Shown here: positions 8,833-17,972 of the stretch, piece after piece | Layout: every line of letters starts with the position of its first letter | Numbering within the stretch: position 1 is the stretch's first letter | Assembly (NCBI GenBank): GCA_946480785.1 | Contig: CAMLLD010000001.1 | Span: 145,971 to 209,970, forward strand | From: an uncultured Blastocatellia bacterium | GTDB taxonomy: Bacteria; Acidobacteriota; Blastocatellia; Pyrinomonadales; Pyrinomonadaceae | Direction: 5' to 3' | DNA length: 64,000 nt | Notes under the pieces: generated by a model | The model's database searches: none | What the model saw: only the letters and a program-made list of their open reading frames with translations | What the model was told of the DNA's origin: nothing | Translations under genes and position numbers: made by a program

Positions 8833-10068
8833 TTAGCTTGGTGTGTCCTCGAGCAGGCGCGCGAGCGCGTAAAGCATCCACGCCTGCGTCCAGCGCATGT
8901 ACGGCTTGCGCACCGTGTAGAAGCGCCGTCGTTGATAGTAGAAATAACCGTGGCTGTCACGAAGATTGCTGATGGTCCACGAAGCGATCTGCCGGGCCAT
9001 GGTGACTGAAGTTTCGTCCAGGTCACGACACTCGAGCAGAGTAACGATGGCGCTGGCCGCGGCGTGCGCGTCCGCCGGATAAGCGTCGTCATGGTAGTAT
9101 TTCGGCCATCCATCAGCAAGAAAGAACGTGTCTTTCCAGTAGCGATAGCCGCGTTTCAGTGCCTGCTGAAACTCTTCACCGAGCGAGCACGCCGCGGTTA
9201 TTCGTTTCAAAGAAAACAGGATGTAAGCAGTGTGGAAGCTGTCGATCCACGATTGATTTGGTTCGGTGCCGTAGGTCCACGAGCCGTCGGGTTGTTGTTG
9301 GTTGATGACGTAACGTGTGGCGCGCTCTGCTTCGTGACACAACGCGGTGTCGTCTGTTAGCTGGCCCACGCAGGCGAGCGCTTCAGCCGCAAGCAGACTC
9401 GCGTTGAAGATGCGCGTGTTGCTGTTGGGTGCGTAGCTGAAGCAGAGTTCTCTTTCCGTATCGACGGTGCGTGGCAGGTCGCGCAGGATAAAATCGCAAA
9501 CGCTGCGTGCGGTGCTCAGGTATTCGTTGTCTTTCAAAGCGTGTGTGGCTTCGATAAACGCGCGCGCCGCGAAGGCGGTGGGAACGATGGTCGGCGTGCC
9601 GCGTGGCGCGAAGAAGTTGCGGCTTTGCCAGTCGAAGTTGTAACCCCAGGCCGCGCCGCTACAACCTTCGACGCGCATGGAGAGCAACATCGCGAGCAGG
9701 TTTCGTGCTTGCTGTTCCGCTTCTTCGGTTCGTAAGCGGCGGTAGCTTGCGAGTTGGGCCAGTGCGAAGAGCGCGATGCCTTTCGAGTTGCGTTCGACGG
9801 GAACGAGCGCAACGGAGCGTAGATCGGCGGGCGATCTTTTCAGCAGTTGCGTCCAAACGAGACGCGCAGCGCGTGAGTTGGCTAACGGCGTTGCCTGGAA
9901 TAAGCGGCTGTTGAGCGCGTCGAAAGGATCGTGTCCGGCAAAATCGTGTTCGCGGCACCAAGCGAGGAGTTGATCGTAAACCGTTTCCAAAATCTGCGTA
10001 ATCTGTGGAGGTTTGATCCGATTACCGACTGCCAACCGACGTCTCGATGCGTCGCGGCGTCTCGACAA
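8833..10068 (-). CDS. Alpha/alpha-toroid-like protein of the polysaccharide locus
   Basis: 411 residues from a TTG at 10068; the start is uncertain because it overlaps the end of asnB by 47 bases, and TTGs at 10035 and further downstream are alternatives. No catalytic motif is recognised. The protein is all-helical with recurring aromatic/Trp-Gly segments (GAAWGYNFDWQSRNFF, QQPDGSWTYGTEPNQSWIDS, HTAYILFSL, RWTQAWMLYALARLL), the style of (alpha/alpha)6 toroids such as glycoside hydrolases, epimerases and polysaccharide lyases. No signal peptide is visible. Position inside the operon suggests a role in polysaccharide modification or degradation. The function is unknown. Confidence 0.75.
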   Translation of the reverse strand: MSRRRDASRRRLAVGNRIKPPQITQILETVYDQLLAWCREHDFAGHDPFDALNSRLFQATPLANSRAARLVWTQLLKRSPADLRSVALVPVERNSKGIALFALAQLASYRRLRTEEAEQQARNLLAMLLSMRVEGCSGAAWGYNFDWQSRNFFAPRGTPTIVPTAFAARAFIEATHALKDNEYLSTARSVCDFILRDLPRTVDTERELCFSYAPNSNTRIFNASLLAAEALACVGQLTDDTALCHEAERATRYVINQQQPDGSWTYGTEPNQSWIDSFHTAYILFSLKRITAACSLGEEFQQALKRGYRYWKDTFFLADGWPKYYHDDAYPADAHAAASAIVTLLECRDLDETSVTMARQIASWTISNLRDSHGYFYYQRRRFYTVRKPYMRWTQAWMLYALARLLEDTPS

Positions 10069-11953
10069 AGCTTTCGTGCCAGAGCTCGAACATCAGCAAC
10101 GTCCAAAGCAGCTTGCGATGATTTGCGACGCCACGCTCGTGTTCGTCCTGCAAGCGCGCGACGTACGCAGGATTGAAAACGCCCGCCCGGCGCACGCGCT
10201 CCGGCGACAGCAGATCGCGCGCGAGCGGACGCAGCTTCACCTTCAACCACTCCGCCACCGGCACGCCGAAACCTTTCTTACCACGACGCGTCACAAACGC
10301 CGGCAGCATGTCGCGCACGGCCTTCTTCAAAATGTACTTCGTCTTCAGGCCGCGCAGTTTGTAGTTACACGGCAGCGACGCGGCGAACTCCGCGACGCGC
10401 GGATCGAGAAACGGCGCACGCACTTCCAAAGACACCGCCATGCTCGCGCGATCGACTTTCGTCAAAATGTCTTCCGCAAGATAAAGCTGCGTGTCGACGC
10501 TCTGCATGCGCGTCACCAGATCCTCGTTATTACACTCGTTGGCGATCGCTCGTGCACCGGCGTAAATCTCACCGTCACTCACCGCCAACGCTTCCGGCGA
10601 GAGCAACTGCTCCTGCTCCTGCGGCGTGAATGAACCAAACCAAACGTGATGCCGCGTGATCGTGTCGTAGTTCACACCGGTCACGAATCGCAGCGCTTTG
10701 TAGTCGAACGAAAGGTTCTTCGTCTTCACCGGCATCAACCGGACCACTGGTTCGATCAAACCTCTGCGCAGCACCGCGGGCACGCGTTTGTAAACTTCGG
10801 CCCAACGATGACCCGCGTACATCTGATAGCCAGCGAACAGTTCGTCGCCGCCATCGCCACCCAACGCGACCGTCACGTGTTTGCGTGTGAATCGGGACAG
10901 CAAATACGTCGGCACGAGTGACGGATCGCTGAACGGTTCGTCCATCCACGCGCCGATCTCGCTGACGAGATTCGCGGCGAGGTTCGCGCTCAGTCGTTCT
11001 TCGTGATGGTCCGTGCCGAGAAACTTCGCCACGCCGCGCGCGTACGCCGATTCGTCGAACGAAGCTTCCGCAAACGAGATCGAAAACGTCTTCACTGCTT
11101 CGGACGAAGCTTGCACCGCGAGCGCGGCGACTGTCGACGAATCGACGCCGCCCGAAAGCAACACGCCCAGCGGCACGTCAGAAACCAAACGCATCCGCAC
11201 CGCATCAGCCAACAACTCACGCAAGTGTTCGGCGGCTTCATTCTCGCTCGGCACGGGTTCGGCAGTTTTGTAACTGAGCCGCCAATAGCGTTCGACATTC
11301 ACGCGGCCGTTTTCTAGTGTGAGCTTGTGCGCGGCGGGAAGCTTGTTGATGCCTTCGTAGATCGAAAGCGGCGCCGGCACGTAATCAAACGAGAGGTATT
11401 GCCGCAGCGCGTTCAGGTTGAGCGACGGCCGCACTGCCGGATGGGCCAACAGCACCTTAGGCTCCGACGCGAAGAGCAACGTCTTATCAAACACGCCCCA
11501 GTAGAGCGGCTTCTCGCCGAAACGATCGCGCGCGATCAATAACCGGCGGCGTTTGCTGTCCCACAACGCAAACGCAAACATGCCGTTGAGCTCGCGCACC
11601 ATCGCGTCGCCATACTCTTCGTAGAGATGCGGCAGCACTTCCGTGTCTGACGCGCTGCGAAACGTGTGACCGCGTTTTTCCAACGCCGTACGCAACTCGC
11701 GATAGTTGTAAATCTCGCCGTTGAGAATGACGGCGACAGACTTGTCTTCGTTGAAAGTGGGCTGTTCGCCGGTAACGAGGTCAATGATAGCGAGCCGTCG
11801 CATGCCGAGCGCAGCGCCCGTCGTCACAAACAGTCCTTCGGAATCCGGACCGCGATGAATCATGTGCTGACACATCGCGTGCAGCAGGTCCTTCGCGCCG
11901 TCGGGCGGCGGCGCGTGTGAATCGATGTTGGCCCAACCGGTAATTCCGCACAT
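10022..11953 (-). CDS. asnB: Asparagine synthase (glutamine-hydrolysing)
   Basis: 643 residues. Translation opens MCGITGW, so Cys2 is the N-terminal nucleophile of the class II glutaminase domain; RGPDSEG, RLAIIDL and NGEIYNYREL follow. The synthetase domain has the PP-loop SGGVDSS, the SFAEASFDES segment, GGDGGDELFAGY and LRDML-like C-terminal landmarks. The reaction is aspartate plus glutamine plus ATP to asparagine. In exopolysaccharide loci AsnB homologues are common and are thought to amidate sugar acids rather than feed protein synthesis; that role here is an inference from location between a GT2 gene and the toroid-like gene. Confidence 0.93.
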   Translation of the reverse strand: MCGITGWANIDSHAPPPDGAKDLLHAMCQHMIHRGPDSEGLFVTTGAALGMRRLAIIDLVTGEQPTFNEDKSVAVILNGEIYNYRELRTALEKRGHTFRSASDTEVLPHLYEEYGDAMVRELNGMFAFALWDSKRRRLLIARDRFGEKPLYWGVFDKTLLFASEPKVLLAHPAVRPSLNLNALRQYLSFDYVPAPLSIYEGINKLPAAHKLTLENGRVNVERYWRLSYKTAEPVPSENEAAEHLRELLADAVRMRLVSDVPLGVLLSGGVDSSTVAALAVQASSEAVKTFSISFAEASFDESAYARGVAKFLGTDHHEERLSANLAANLVSEIGAWMDEPFSDPSLVPTYLLSRFTRKHVTVALGGDGGDELFAGYQMYAGHRWAEVYKRVPAVLRRGLIEPVVRLMPVKTKNLSFDYKALRFVTGVNYDTITRHHVWFGSFTPQEQEQLLSPEALAVSDGEIYAGARAIANECNNEDLVTRMQSVDTQLYLAEDILTKVDRASMAVSLEVRAPFLDPRVAEFAASLPCNYKLRGLKTKYILKKAVRDMLPAFVTRRGKKGFGVPVAEWLKVKLRPLARDLLSPERVRRAGVFNPAYVARLQDEHERGVANHRKLLWTLLMFELWHESFVETPRRIETSVGSR

Positions 11954-11964
11954 AGGATGTAAAG

Positions 11965-12978
11965 CTAATCTCTAAAACCCAACCGCTCGCGCACGGCGTA
12001 AATCGCTTTCGCTTGCGACTCGTGATACGTGCGCACCAGCATCTCCGCCAGCAAGCCCATCAAGAGAAATTGTACGCCGACGGCAAACATCACGATCGTC
12101 AGAATCGGCAAAGGCGTTTGCACGAAGTCGGCTTTGTGAATGATCTTGAGGAAGACTGCGTAGAGTCCGCCGAGCAGCGAGATCGCAAAGGCGAGCATGC
12201 CGAATGAACCGAACACGTAAATCGGCTTCGTTTGATACGACGCCATGAACTTGATCGTCATCAGGTCGAACACGACTTTAAGCGTCCGCGATAGTCCGTA
12301 CTTCGATTTGCCCATCGTGCGCGCGTGATGTTCAACCGGAATCTCGGTGACGCGCGCGCCCGCCCACGATGCGTAGATCGGAATGAAGCGATGCATCTCG
12401 CCATAGAGCCGCACGTCCTGCAACGACTCGCGCCGGTAAGCTTTCAACGAACAGCCGTAGTCGTGCAGCGGCACGCCGCCGATCCAGGAGATCAAACGGT
12501 TGGCGATCATCGACGGTAGCTTGCGTGTGACCATCTTGTCTTTCCGGTTTTTGCGCCAACCGGAAACGACGTCGTAACCTTCGTCGAGCTTGTCGAGCAG
12601 CCGCTGGATGTCTGCCGGATCGTTTTGTAGATCGGCGTCCATCGGGATCAACACTTTGCCGCGCGCAGCATCGATGCCCGCTGCCATCGCCGCTGTTTGA
12701 CCGTAGTTTCTTCGCAAAGCGACTACTCTGACGCGCGGATCCATTTCAGCGATCTCGCGCAGGATCTTCAAACTGTCGTCTGTTGATCCGTCGTCAACGT
12801 AAACAATCTCGGCGGAACGCCCGAGAGCTCTCAACGCCGCGTCGAGCTTCGCATGTAGCGGACGAAGATTTGGTTCCTCGTTGTAGACCGGAAGGAAGAC
12901 CGAAACTTCGGGCTCGTCGGCCGGAGCTGTTTCAGGCGTCGGGCGAGTAACCGTTTCCTGTTCGTCGAGAATCTTCAT
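11965..12978 (-). CDS. Family 2 glycosyltransferase with two C-terminal membrane helices
   Basis: About 337 residues from the ATG at 12978. GT-A fold motifs are present: VSVFLPVYNEEPNLRPL, IVYVDDGSTDDS (nucleotide site), VVALRRNYGQTAAMAAGIDA, PMDADLQNDP (the DxD-like metal site), and an HARTMGKSKYGLSR segment before two transmembrane helices near residues 245-305. This is the DPM1/ArnC/GtrB architecture, which transfers a sugar onto polyprenyl phosphate or a lipid-linked acceptor at the cytosolic membrane face. It lies 11 bases upstream of asnB and 20 bases downstream of the epimerase gene. Confidence 0.92.
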   Translation of the reverse strand: MKILDEQETVTRPTPETAPADEPEVSVFLPVYNEEPNLRPLHAKLDAALRALGRSAEIVYVDDGSTDDSLKILREIAEMDPRVRVVALRRNYGQTAAMAAGIDAARGKVLIPMDADLQNDPADIQRLLDKLDEGYDVVSGWRKNRKDKMVTRKLPSMIANRLISWIGGVPLHDYGCSLKAYRRESLQDVRLYGEMHRFIPIYASWAGARVTEIPVEHHARTMGKSKYGLSRTLKVVFDLMTIKFMASYQTKPIYVFGSFGMLAFAISLLGGLYAVFLKIIHKADFVQTPLPILTIVMFAVGVQFLLMGLLAEMLVRTYHESQAKAIYAVRERLGFRD

Positions 12979-12998
12979 CAAGCCATCGGCATTTTAGA

Positions 12999-13952
12999 CT
13001 AATTCGTGCGGAACCACTCAACGAAGCGGTGCAGGCCGTCTTCGATCTGGGTTTGCGGGTTGTAGCCGAGTAGCGCGCGCGCTTTGCTGATGTCGGCGAA
13101 GGTTTGCGGCACGTCGCCGGGCTGTGGCGGCTGGCGGTCGATGGTCGCTTTGGTTCCGAGTTCTTTTTCGAGTAACGCGATCAGTTCGTTGAGCTCGACC
13201 GTGCGCGACTCGCCGAGATTGAAGACTTCGTAGTCGCTCCGCTCGTAAGCGATCGCAGACATCACGCCGTCGATGATGTCGTCGACGTAAGTGTAATCGC
13301 GGCGCGTAGTGCCGTCGCCGAAAACCGGAATCGGTTTGTGTTGGCTGATCAGTTTCGCAAACTTGTGAATCGCGAGATCCGGGCGTTGGCGTGGTCCATA
13401 CACGGTGAAAAAGCGCAGGCAGATGCAACGCAGGCCGTAGAGATGCGCATACGTGTGGCAAAGAAGCTCGCCCGCGGCTTTCGTCGCCGCGTACGGCGAG
13501 ATGGGTTGGCGAATCGGATCGTCCTCACTGAATGGGACCTTCGCGTTGATGCCGTAGACGGATGAAGACGAGCCGAAAACGAATTGCCTGATGCCGTGGT
13601 GACGCGCGAGCTCGAGCAGGTTCAGCGTGCCGTTGATGTTGGTTTCGCTGTAAAGCTGCGGCTCTGCTAGCGATGGTCGCACGCCCGCGCGCGCGGCGAG
13701 GTGCACGATGCAATCGAAGCGGCTTTCGTTGAAAACTGTTTGGAGCGCGCTGTTGTCGCGAATGTCTGCTTCGACGAGGTTGTAACGCGGATCTCTACGC
13801 TGATCGCGAATGTTCTCGCGTTTGATTTCGGGTTGGTAGAAATCGTTGAAGTCGTCAACGACTGTGATCCGATCGACGTTCGTGCTGAGCAGTCGATCGA
13901 CGAGATGTGAACCGATGAAACCTGCGCCGCCGGTTACGAGAATATTCTTCAC
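12999..13952 (-). CDS. NAD-dependent sugar epimerase/dehydratase
   Basis: 317 residues from a GTG at 13952, chosen because translation then opens [19 protein letters not shown] directly on the Rossmann motif and starts 2 bases after the upstream stop. The extended SDR signatures are clear: [34 protein letters not shown], the catalytic [11 protein letters not shown] (Tyr-x-x-x-Lys), and [13 protein letters not shown]. The sequence is closest in style to UDP-glucuronate 4-epimerases (NAD-dependent epimerase/dehydratase). It would supply an epimerised nucleotide sugar for the polysaccharide. Exact substrate is not decidable by eye. Confidence 0.9.
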   Translation of the reverse strand: MKNILVTGGAGFIGSHLVDRLLSTNVDRITVVDDFNDFYQPEIKRENIRDQRRDPRYNLVEADIRDNSALQTVFNESRFDCIVHLAARAGVRPSLAEPQLYSETNINGTLNLLELARHHGIRQFVFGSSSSVYGINAKVPFSEDDPIRQPISPYAATKAAGELLCHTYAHLYGLRCICLRFFTVYGPRQRPDLAIHKFAKLISQHKPIPVFGDGTTRRDYTYVDDIIDGVMSAIAYERSDYEVFNLGESRTVELNELIALLEKELGTKATIDRQPPQPGDVPQTFADISKARALLGYNPQTQIEDGLHRFVEWFRTN

Positions 13953-13954
13953 GC

Positions 13955-14845
13955 TTACTTTGTAGCATAGATCCACAAATGCCAGCCCCACCGCGAGGCG
14001 AGTTTCGCTTCGAGCGGGCGCGGCAGTAGTGGGCCGAGGATCGGCAGCCAGCGCTTGTTGAAGAAGTAAGGTTGGATTTTGACGTCGGCGAAGTCTTTGA
14101 AGAGTTCGGCCGCTTCTTCTGTTGAATAGACGCGCGCGAGTGGATTGCCGGCGCCGTCGGTGTTGCGGTTGAGAAATTCAGCCGCCTTAAGGTAACGAGA
14201 ATTCGAACGCAGTTGTCGCGCGTGCTCGCGCAATGAGTCTTCGTTTTCGCCGGTGAAGATCCGAACCAGTTTCATACCTGCTTTCCAGCGCAGCAGTTGA
14301 ACGCCGGCGCGGCGCAGAATGGAGATGTTGACGCGATAATTGTAGGAGTTGCGATGATAAAGCATCACGAGGGCGCGACCGCCGGGACGAAGCACGCGAT
14401 GCACTTCGCGCACTGCGGCTGCGGTGTCGGGCGTGTGATGCAGTACGCCGTGTGAGTAAACGATGTCGAACGAGTTGTCGGGGAAATCGAGTTGCTCGGC
14501 GTCGGCGACTTTGAAATTGCCCGGCAGGTTGAAGAGTTCGAAACGGCGACGCGCCAGATCGACCGCTGCTTCTGTTAAATCGATGCCGGTGTAGTGAGCG
14601 CCGGCTTTGGCGAATTGCGAGCCGTCAGTACCGAGTCCGCAACCGATTTCTAAAACATGCTGGCCTTTGGTGTTTGCGAAGCCCGCGGCGTCAGGAATGT
14701 GCCATTCCTTGTGATAACGATGAGCTTCGACGAGTTCGTAGAAGCGGCGCGTACCTGGTTGGGCATCGGCAAACTTAGCCCCGCAGGGGTTCTCTTGCCA
14801 AAACGCGCGTACACGCTCTTTGAGTTGGGAGTTTGCTTGCGGCAT
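13955..14845 (-). CDS. Class I SAM-dependent methyltransferase
   Basis: 296 residues from the ATG at 14845. A longer frame reaches 15166, but its first 107 codons have no protein-like character, so I reject that extension. SAM motif I is [19 protein letters not shown]; motif II/post-I acidic residue is in [12 protein letters not shown]; then [20 protein letters not shown] and [16 protein letters not shown] follow, typical of Methyltransf_11 enzymes. The C-terminus carries [12 protein letters not shown]. It is the first gene of the minus-strand polysaccharide run, 2 bases before the epimerase start; a sugar or small-molecule acceptor is likely but unknown. Confidence 0.88.
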   Translation of the reverse strand: MPQANSQLKERVRAFWQENPCGAKFADAQPGTRRFYELVEAHRYHKEWHIPDAAGFANTKGQHVLEIGCGLGTDGSQFAKAGAHYTGIDLTEAAVDLARRRFELFNLPGNFKVADAEQLDFPDNSFDIVYSHGVLHHTPDTAAAVREVHRVLRPGGRALVMLYHRNSYNYRVNISILRRAGVQLLRWKAGMKLVRIFTGENEDSLREHARQLRSNSRYLKAAEFLNRNTDGAGNPLARVYSTEEAAELFKDFADVKIQPYFFNKRWLPILGPLLPRPLEAKLASRWGWHLWIYATK

Positions 14846-14900
14846 CTCAAAGGGGTGAAAGGATAGCAGGTTGGGAAAGGGGCGACAAAGGGAGTTATTG

Positions 14901-14968
14901 CTTCGTTGTCTTGTGCCCCAGGACGGTCTTGCTGGGCGAAGCCGCCATGAGGCACAAGAGCAACGAAG
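14901..14968. repeat. Long inverted repeat, candidate structured RNA or small mobile-element relic
   Basis: Left arm 14901-14917 (CTTCGTTGTCTTGTGCC) pairs with right arm 14951-14968 with a single unpaired base, giving a stem of about 17 pairs. Inside the loop a second perfect stem CCCAG/CTGGG (14917-14921 with 14932-14936) is nested. No T-run follows on either strand, so it is not an ordinary terminator. It could be an RNA element in the methyltransferase leader, a processed small RNA, or a palindromic repeat. Arms and pairing are read directly; the role is unknown. Confidence 0.5.
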
Positions 14969-15190
14969 GCCGCTGGGGTGAGGTTCCCAAGATCCGGCTA
15001 AAGGACACCCACCTGTCCAACCAGTTGACATTGCCCCCTCTCTCAACTGGGCCAGATCAAACGCACAAACGAGACGTACTCGGATCTTGCCATTCGCGCG
15101 ACTTGCTTTTATTATCACGCAGCCGTGAACGGCAGTGGCGTTTGCGACGATGCGAACTATACTCACGCTACAAACGGAAAGTCCTTAGAG

Positions 15191-15219
15191 AAAAATCAAA
15201 AAATTATCAAATGATTTTT
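15191..15219. promoter_or_regulatory. A/T-rich dyad at the winged-helix gene start
   Basis: AAAAATCA (15191-15198) is inverted as TGATTTTT (15212-15219), centred about 30 bases before the ATG at 15235. It lies where an operator or leader hairpin would act on the winged-helix gene, whose own ATG has no clear ribosome binding site. Autoregulation by the encoded OmpR-type winged helix is possible but not shown. Confidence 0.35.
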
Positions 15220-15234
15220 TAAAGCTAATCGTCT

Positions 15235-17733
15235 ATGCCTCACACACCTCACAGTTGCTACGCATTTGGTCCATATCGCCTCAACCCCGCGCAGCGTCTT
15301 CTGACGCGCGACGGCGAGCTCATCGCACTCACTCCAAAAGCTATCGATATTCTCACGCTGCTCGTGATGAATGCCGGGCGTCTGGTGGAGAAAGACGATT
15401 TGTTGAAAGAGGTATGGGCCGACACCTTTGTGGAAGAGTCAAACCTCGCGCAGAACATTTTCACTTTGCGGCGAGCGCTCGGTGATGAGCGTGCTGGTCC
15501 AAAATACATCGAGACCGTCCCGCGACATGGTTATCGCTTTATTGCGAGTGTCAAAGCTTGTAACGGGGAAGAGCTTGGGGCGAGTGAAGCGGAGCCGGAG
15601 TCTTTGCCGAACGATGACATTGCGCCGCCGCGGATCGTTGTCGCCGTGCTGCCGTTTATCAATGCGAGCGGCGATGATTCGCTGGAGTACCTCGCTGAAG
15701 GCGTTACTGACAACACCATCAACCACCTTTCGCGTGTTTCGGCGCTGCGAGTGATGTCGCGGAGTGCGGTGTTTCGCCACAAGAGAAGTGAGTTGGATCC
15801 GCAATTGTTGGGGAAAGAGTTAGGGGCGAACGCGGTGTTGGTTGGGACCATCAGTGCGCGGCCGAAAGGTATTGCGATTGGAGTTGAGCTGGTGGATGTG
15901 GCGACTGGTTGGCAGTTGTGGGGCGAGAGTTTTGATTCTGAGAGCAAGGATTTGCTGGAGATTCAGGATGCGATCACGCGGCAGTTGCTGGCGAATCTGA
16001 AACTGAAGTTGACAGGTGAGGAAGAGAAGCGCGTCACCGCGCGCTACACCGAGAACGCCCAGGCGTATCAGGCATATCTTGAGGGACGATATCACTGGAG
16101 TCGTTACACGCGTACAGGGATGGAGAAAGCGATTGGCCACTTCCGCGAGGCCATCCAACTCGACCCCAACTACGCCCTCGCCTACTCCGCGATCGTTGAT
16201 TGCCACCTCCGCCTCGCCACAAACTACCTCCCCCCGGAGGGTGATGTCTCTTGGCTACGTCAAGCACATCTCAACCCAGCGATACACTCAGTCGATGAAT
16301 CAGCACACCGGATTAAACTTCGGTTTGAGTGGGACTGGAAGGGCGTTGAACGAGAACGACGTCGCGCGAATGAACTTAAGACCGACTATCCATCAGCTCA
16401 TCAATGGTACGTGGTATACCGGTTAACCGAGCAACTTCATAGGGACACTCTTCCACCAAACTCATCTCATAATGACCATAGCAATAACCTGGAAATTGGA
16501 CCTAATCTCTCATCACAAATGCGTTGTGCCCACTTAACACCAACAGAAGAAGTGCAGATTTTGTGTTCCGTTGCAAGAGATCAAATTGCGATCGGCAATT
16601 ATCAAGCGGCCGCATTGATCCTCAGGCGCTGGTCTGTCCCGGGCAGATGGCCATGCCTTCATTCACTGAACGCCTGTATAGCTGCAGACTTATTGTTTAC
16701 GGCCGGAAACCTTTTTGGTTGGATTGCCGGCTCAAAGCAACTTCTCCATGGCCACAAACATGCCGAAGCCTTTCTCAATGGGGCCACGGCTCTGTTCGAG
16801 CAGTTAGGGATTAATCGTCGTTCCGTTGAGGCACAAATAGAGTTGGCTCGCTGTTATTATCGGCAGGGACTTCTTGAGATCGCACGAGAAACTATATCTA
16901 AGGCTTTATCTGTCTTGCCAGACGACGAGATAGAGCTTAAAACGTTCGCGTTGGTGATCTGGGGAGTAATTGAACGTGATTCAGGCCGCTTGAACGATTC
17001 CCTAGTAAAATTGCGGGAGGCAGCTCAGATTGAAGCTGCCGGTCACCTCATAACCAACCGGTGCTATCTTGACTTGGCAACAACACTTAAAGAGTTGGCC
17101 TTCTGTGACACGAAGGAAGATTACTTGCATGAGGCAAGATTGCATTTTTGGAGGGCTCTTTATGAATCTGAAGCGCTTGGACATCACCGTAATGTGGGCT
17201 CCGTTGAGAACAACATAGGGTTTCTTCTTCTCAATCTTGGTTTCTATCAAGAAGCTGAAGAGCACCTTCTGCGAGCGCGAAGGATATTCCAAACGTTGTG
17301 CGATATCGTACGGGGTGCCCAAGTAAACGACACACTCGCTCGACTGTATATGGCGACGGAACAACTCACGCTTGCGCAACAAGCAATCAACCAAGCTGTT
17401 GAAAGTTTAGAACTGACTGATAGCGAAGCCATTCTTGCAGAGGCATTAACCACCAAAGGCATCGTTGAGTGCCGGCGAGGCCATTACAGAGAAGCTAAGA
17501 GGAGCTTCGAAGCAGCTCACAAAGTGGCTCAACGGTGTGGAGATACGCAAGGGGCTACTCGCGCCTTGCTGGCACTCTTGGAAGAAGCACGAAACGAGAT
17601 GGACGAGGGGGAGATGATAGCAATAGCAGCTCAAGTAAAAAGATCCCTCTCATCAGTTCCCCAGTCTCCACTTGGTATTAAAGTGGAGAAGTTGATGAAA
17701 CAAGTTACTGGTTTACGGGAACAGTCGCAGTGA
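15235..17733 (+). CDS. Winged-helix/TolB-like/TPR transcriptional regulator
   Basis: 832 residues, no transmembrane segment. Residues about 8-105 form an OmpR/CadC-type winged helix (LTPKAIDILTLLV, ESNLAQNIFTLRRALGD, IETVPRHGYRFIA). Residues about 138-265 are a TolB/FlgO-like domain (VVAVLPFINASGD, YLAEGVTDNTINHLS), followed by a TPR segment near 270-330 (AIGHFREAIQLDPNYALAYS) and a linker. Residues about 440-800 are a second TPR array that is clearly homologous to the N-terminal array of the kinase at 18650-21034 (for example RCYYRQGLLEIAR, VENNIGFLLLNLGFYQEAEE, LAEALTTKGIVECRRG). The first third is GC-rich; from about base 16300 codon use is visibly AT-richer. Cytosolic regulator whose TPR could sense a peptide or protein; DNA targets are unknown. 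Confidence 0.85.
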   Translation: MPHTPHSCYAFGPYRLNPAQRLLTRDGELIALTPKAIDILTLLVMNAGRLVEKDDLLKEVWADTFVEESNLAQNIFTLRRALGDERAGPKYIETVPRHGYRFIASVKACNGEELGASEAEPESLPNDDIAPPRIVVAVLPFINASGDDSLEYLAEGVTDNTINHLSRVSALRVMSRSAVFRHKRSELDPQLLGKELGANAVLVGTISARPKGIAIGVELVDVATGWQLWGESFDSESKDLLEIQDAITRQLLANLKLKLTGEEEKRVTARYTENAQAYQAYLEGRYHWSRYTRTGMEKAIGHFREAIQLDPNYALAYSAIVDCHLRLATNYLPPEGDVSWLRQAHLNPAIHSVDESAHRIKLRFEWDWKGVERERRRANELKTDYPSAHQWYVVYRLTEQLHRDTLPPNSSHNDHSNNLEIGPNLSSQMRCAHLTPTEEVQILCSVARDQIAIGNYQAAALILRRWSVPGRWPCLHSLNACIAADLLFTAGNLFGWIAGSKQLLHGHKHAEAFLNGATALFEQLGINRRSVEAQIELARCYYRQGLLEIARETISKALSVLPDDEIELKTFALVIWGVIERDSGRLNDSLVKLREAAQIEAAGHLITNRCYLDLATTLKELAFCDTKEDYLHEARLHFWRALYESEALGHHRNVGSVENNIGFLLLNLGFYQEAEEHLLRARRIFQTLCDIVRGAQVNDTLARLYMATEQLTLAQQAINQAVESLELTDSEAILAEALTTKGIVECRRGHYREAKRSFEAAHKVAQRCGDTQGATRALLALLEEARNEMDEGEMIAIAAQVKRSLSSVPQSPLGIKVEKLMKQVTGLREQSQ

Positions 17734-17760
17734 GGCTGCCCCGTGCGCTAATCCAGCCGA

Positions 17761-17810
17761 TGAGTTCTAATCTGTTGGGACAATGAATCCGCTAAGCACG
17801 TTAGAACTCA
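17761..17810. repeat. 10-base perfect inverted repeat, 30-base loop
   Basis: TGAGTTCTAA at 17761-17770 is exactly inverted as TTAGAACTCA at 17801-17810. It lies 27 bases after the winged-helix TPR gene and has no T-run after either arm, so a factor-independent terminator is doubtful. It may be a protein-binding dyad or an RNA hairpin at the 3' ends of the convergent transcripts. Confidence 0.4.
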
Positions 17811-17856
17811 CCACATCGTAAATATATTGACTTGGTACCAACTCAGTAAAGTTCAT
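17767..17856 (-). CDS. Possible 29-residue small ORF
   Basis: Reading the minus strand from ATG at 17856 gives 29 residues, MNFTELVPSQYIYDVVSSN then LSGFIVPTD and TAG, preceded at good distance by GAGGAG, the strongest ribosome binding site in this gap. The frame is also open for about twenty codons upstream without another ATG. A 10-base perfect inverted repeat TGAGTTCTAA/TTAGAACTCA (17761-17770, 17801-17810) overlaps its 3' end. Hydrophobic and Tyr-rich but too short for any domain. It might be a peptide gene of the signalling island, or chance. Low confidence. Confidence 0.3.
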   Translation of the reverse strand: MNFTELVPSQYIYDVVSSNVLSGFIVPTD

Positions 17857-17972
17857 ATCAATCTCCTCGGCATAGGCTTTGCCACGTACTCTCTTACGCC
17901 CTCCTGTAGGGGCTGTTTAAGTCAGAATGACGAGTATCACGGCATTGTGATGATATTTTTCCCAATTTGACG

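Larger units (their letters stand above)
14846..15234. other. Non-coding divergent region with several dyads
   Basis: 389 bases separate the divergent methyltransferase and winged-helix genes. I see no convincing gene. The stretch holds a long near-perfect inverted repeat (14901-14968), a short GGACA/TGTCC dyad (15003-15018), an 8-base perfect dyad CCAGTTGA/TCAACTGG (15021-15050) and an A/T-rich dyad just before the winged-helix start (15191-15219). TATACT at about 15161 could be a -10 hexamer for the plus-strand gene, without a good -35. It probably contains both divergent promoters and their control sites. Confidence 0.5.

Noticed and set aside
14846..15166. N-terminal extension of the methyltransferase to 15166
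   Set aside because: 107 extra codons have no protein-like pattern and cover the inverted-repeat region; ATG at 14845 fits the methyltransferase fold.
17833..17842. TTGGTACCAA palindrome as an operator
   Set aside because: It lies inside the possible 29-residue ORF and a 10-base palindrome alone is weak evidence.
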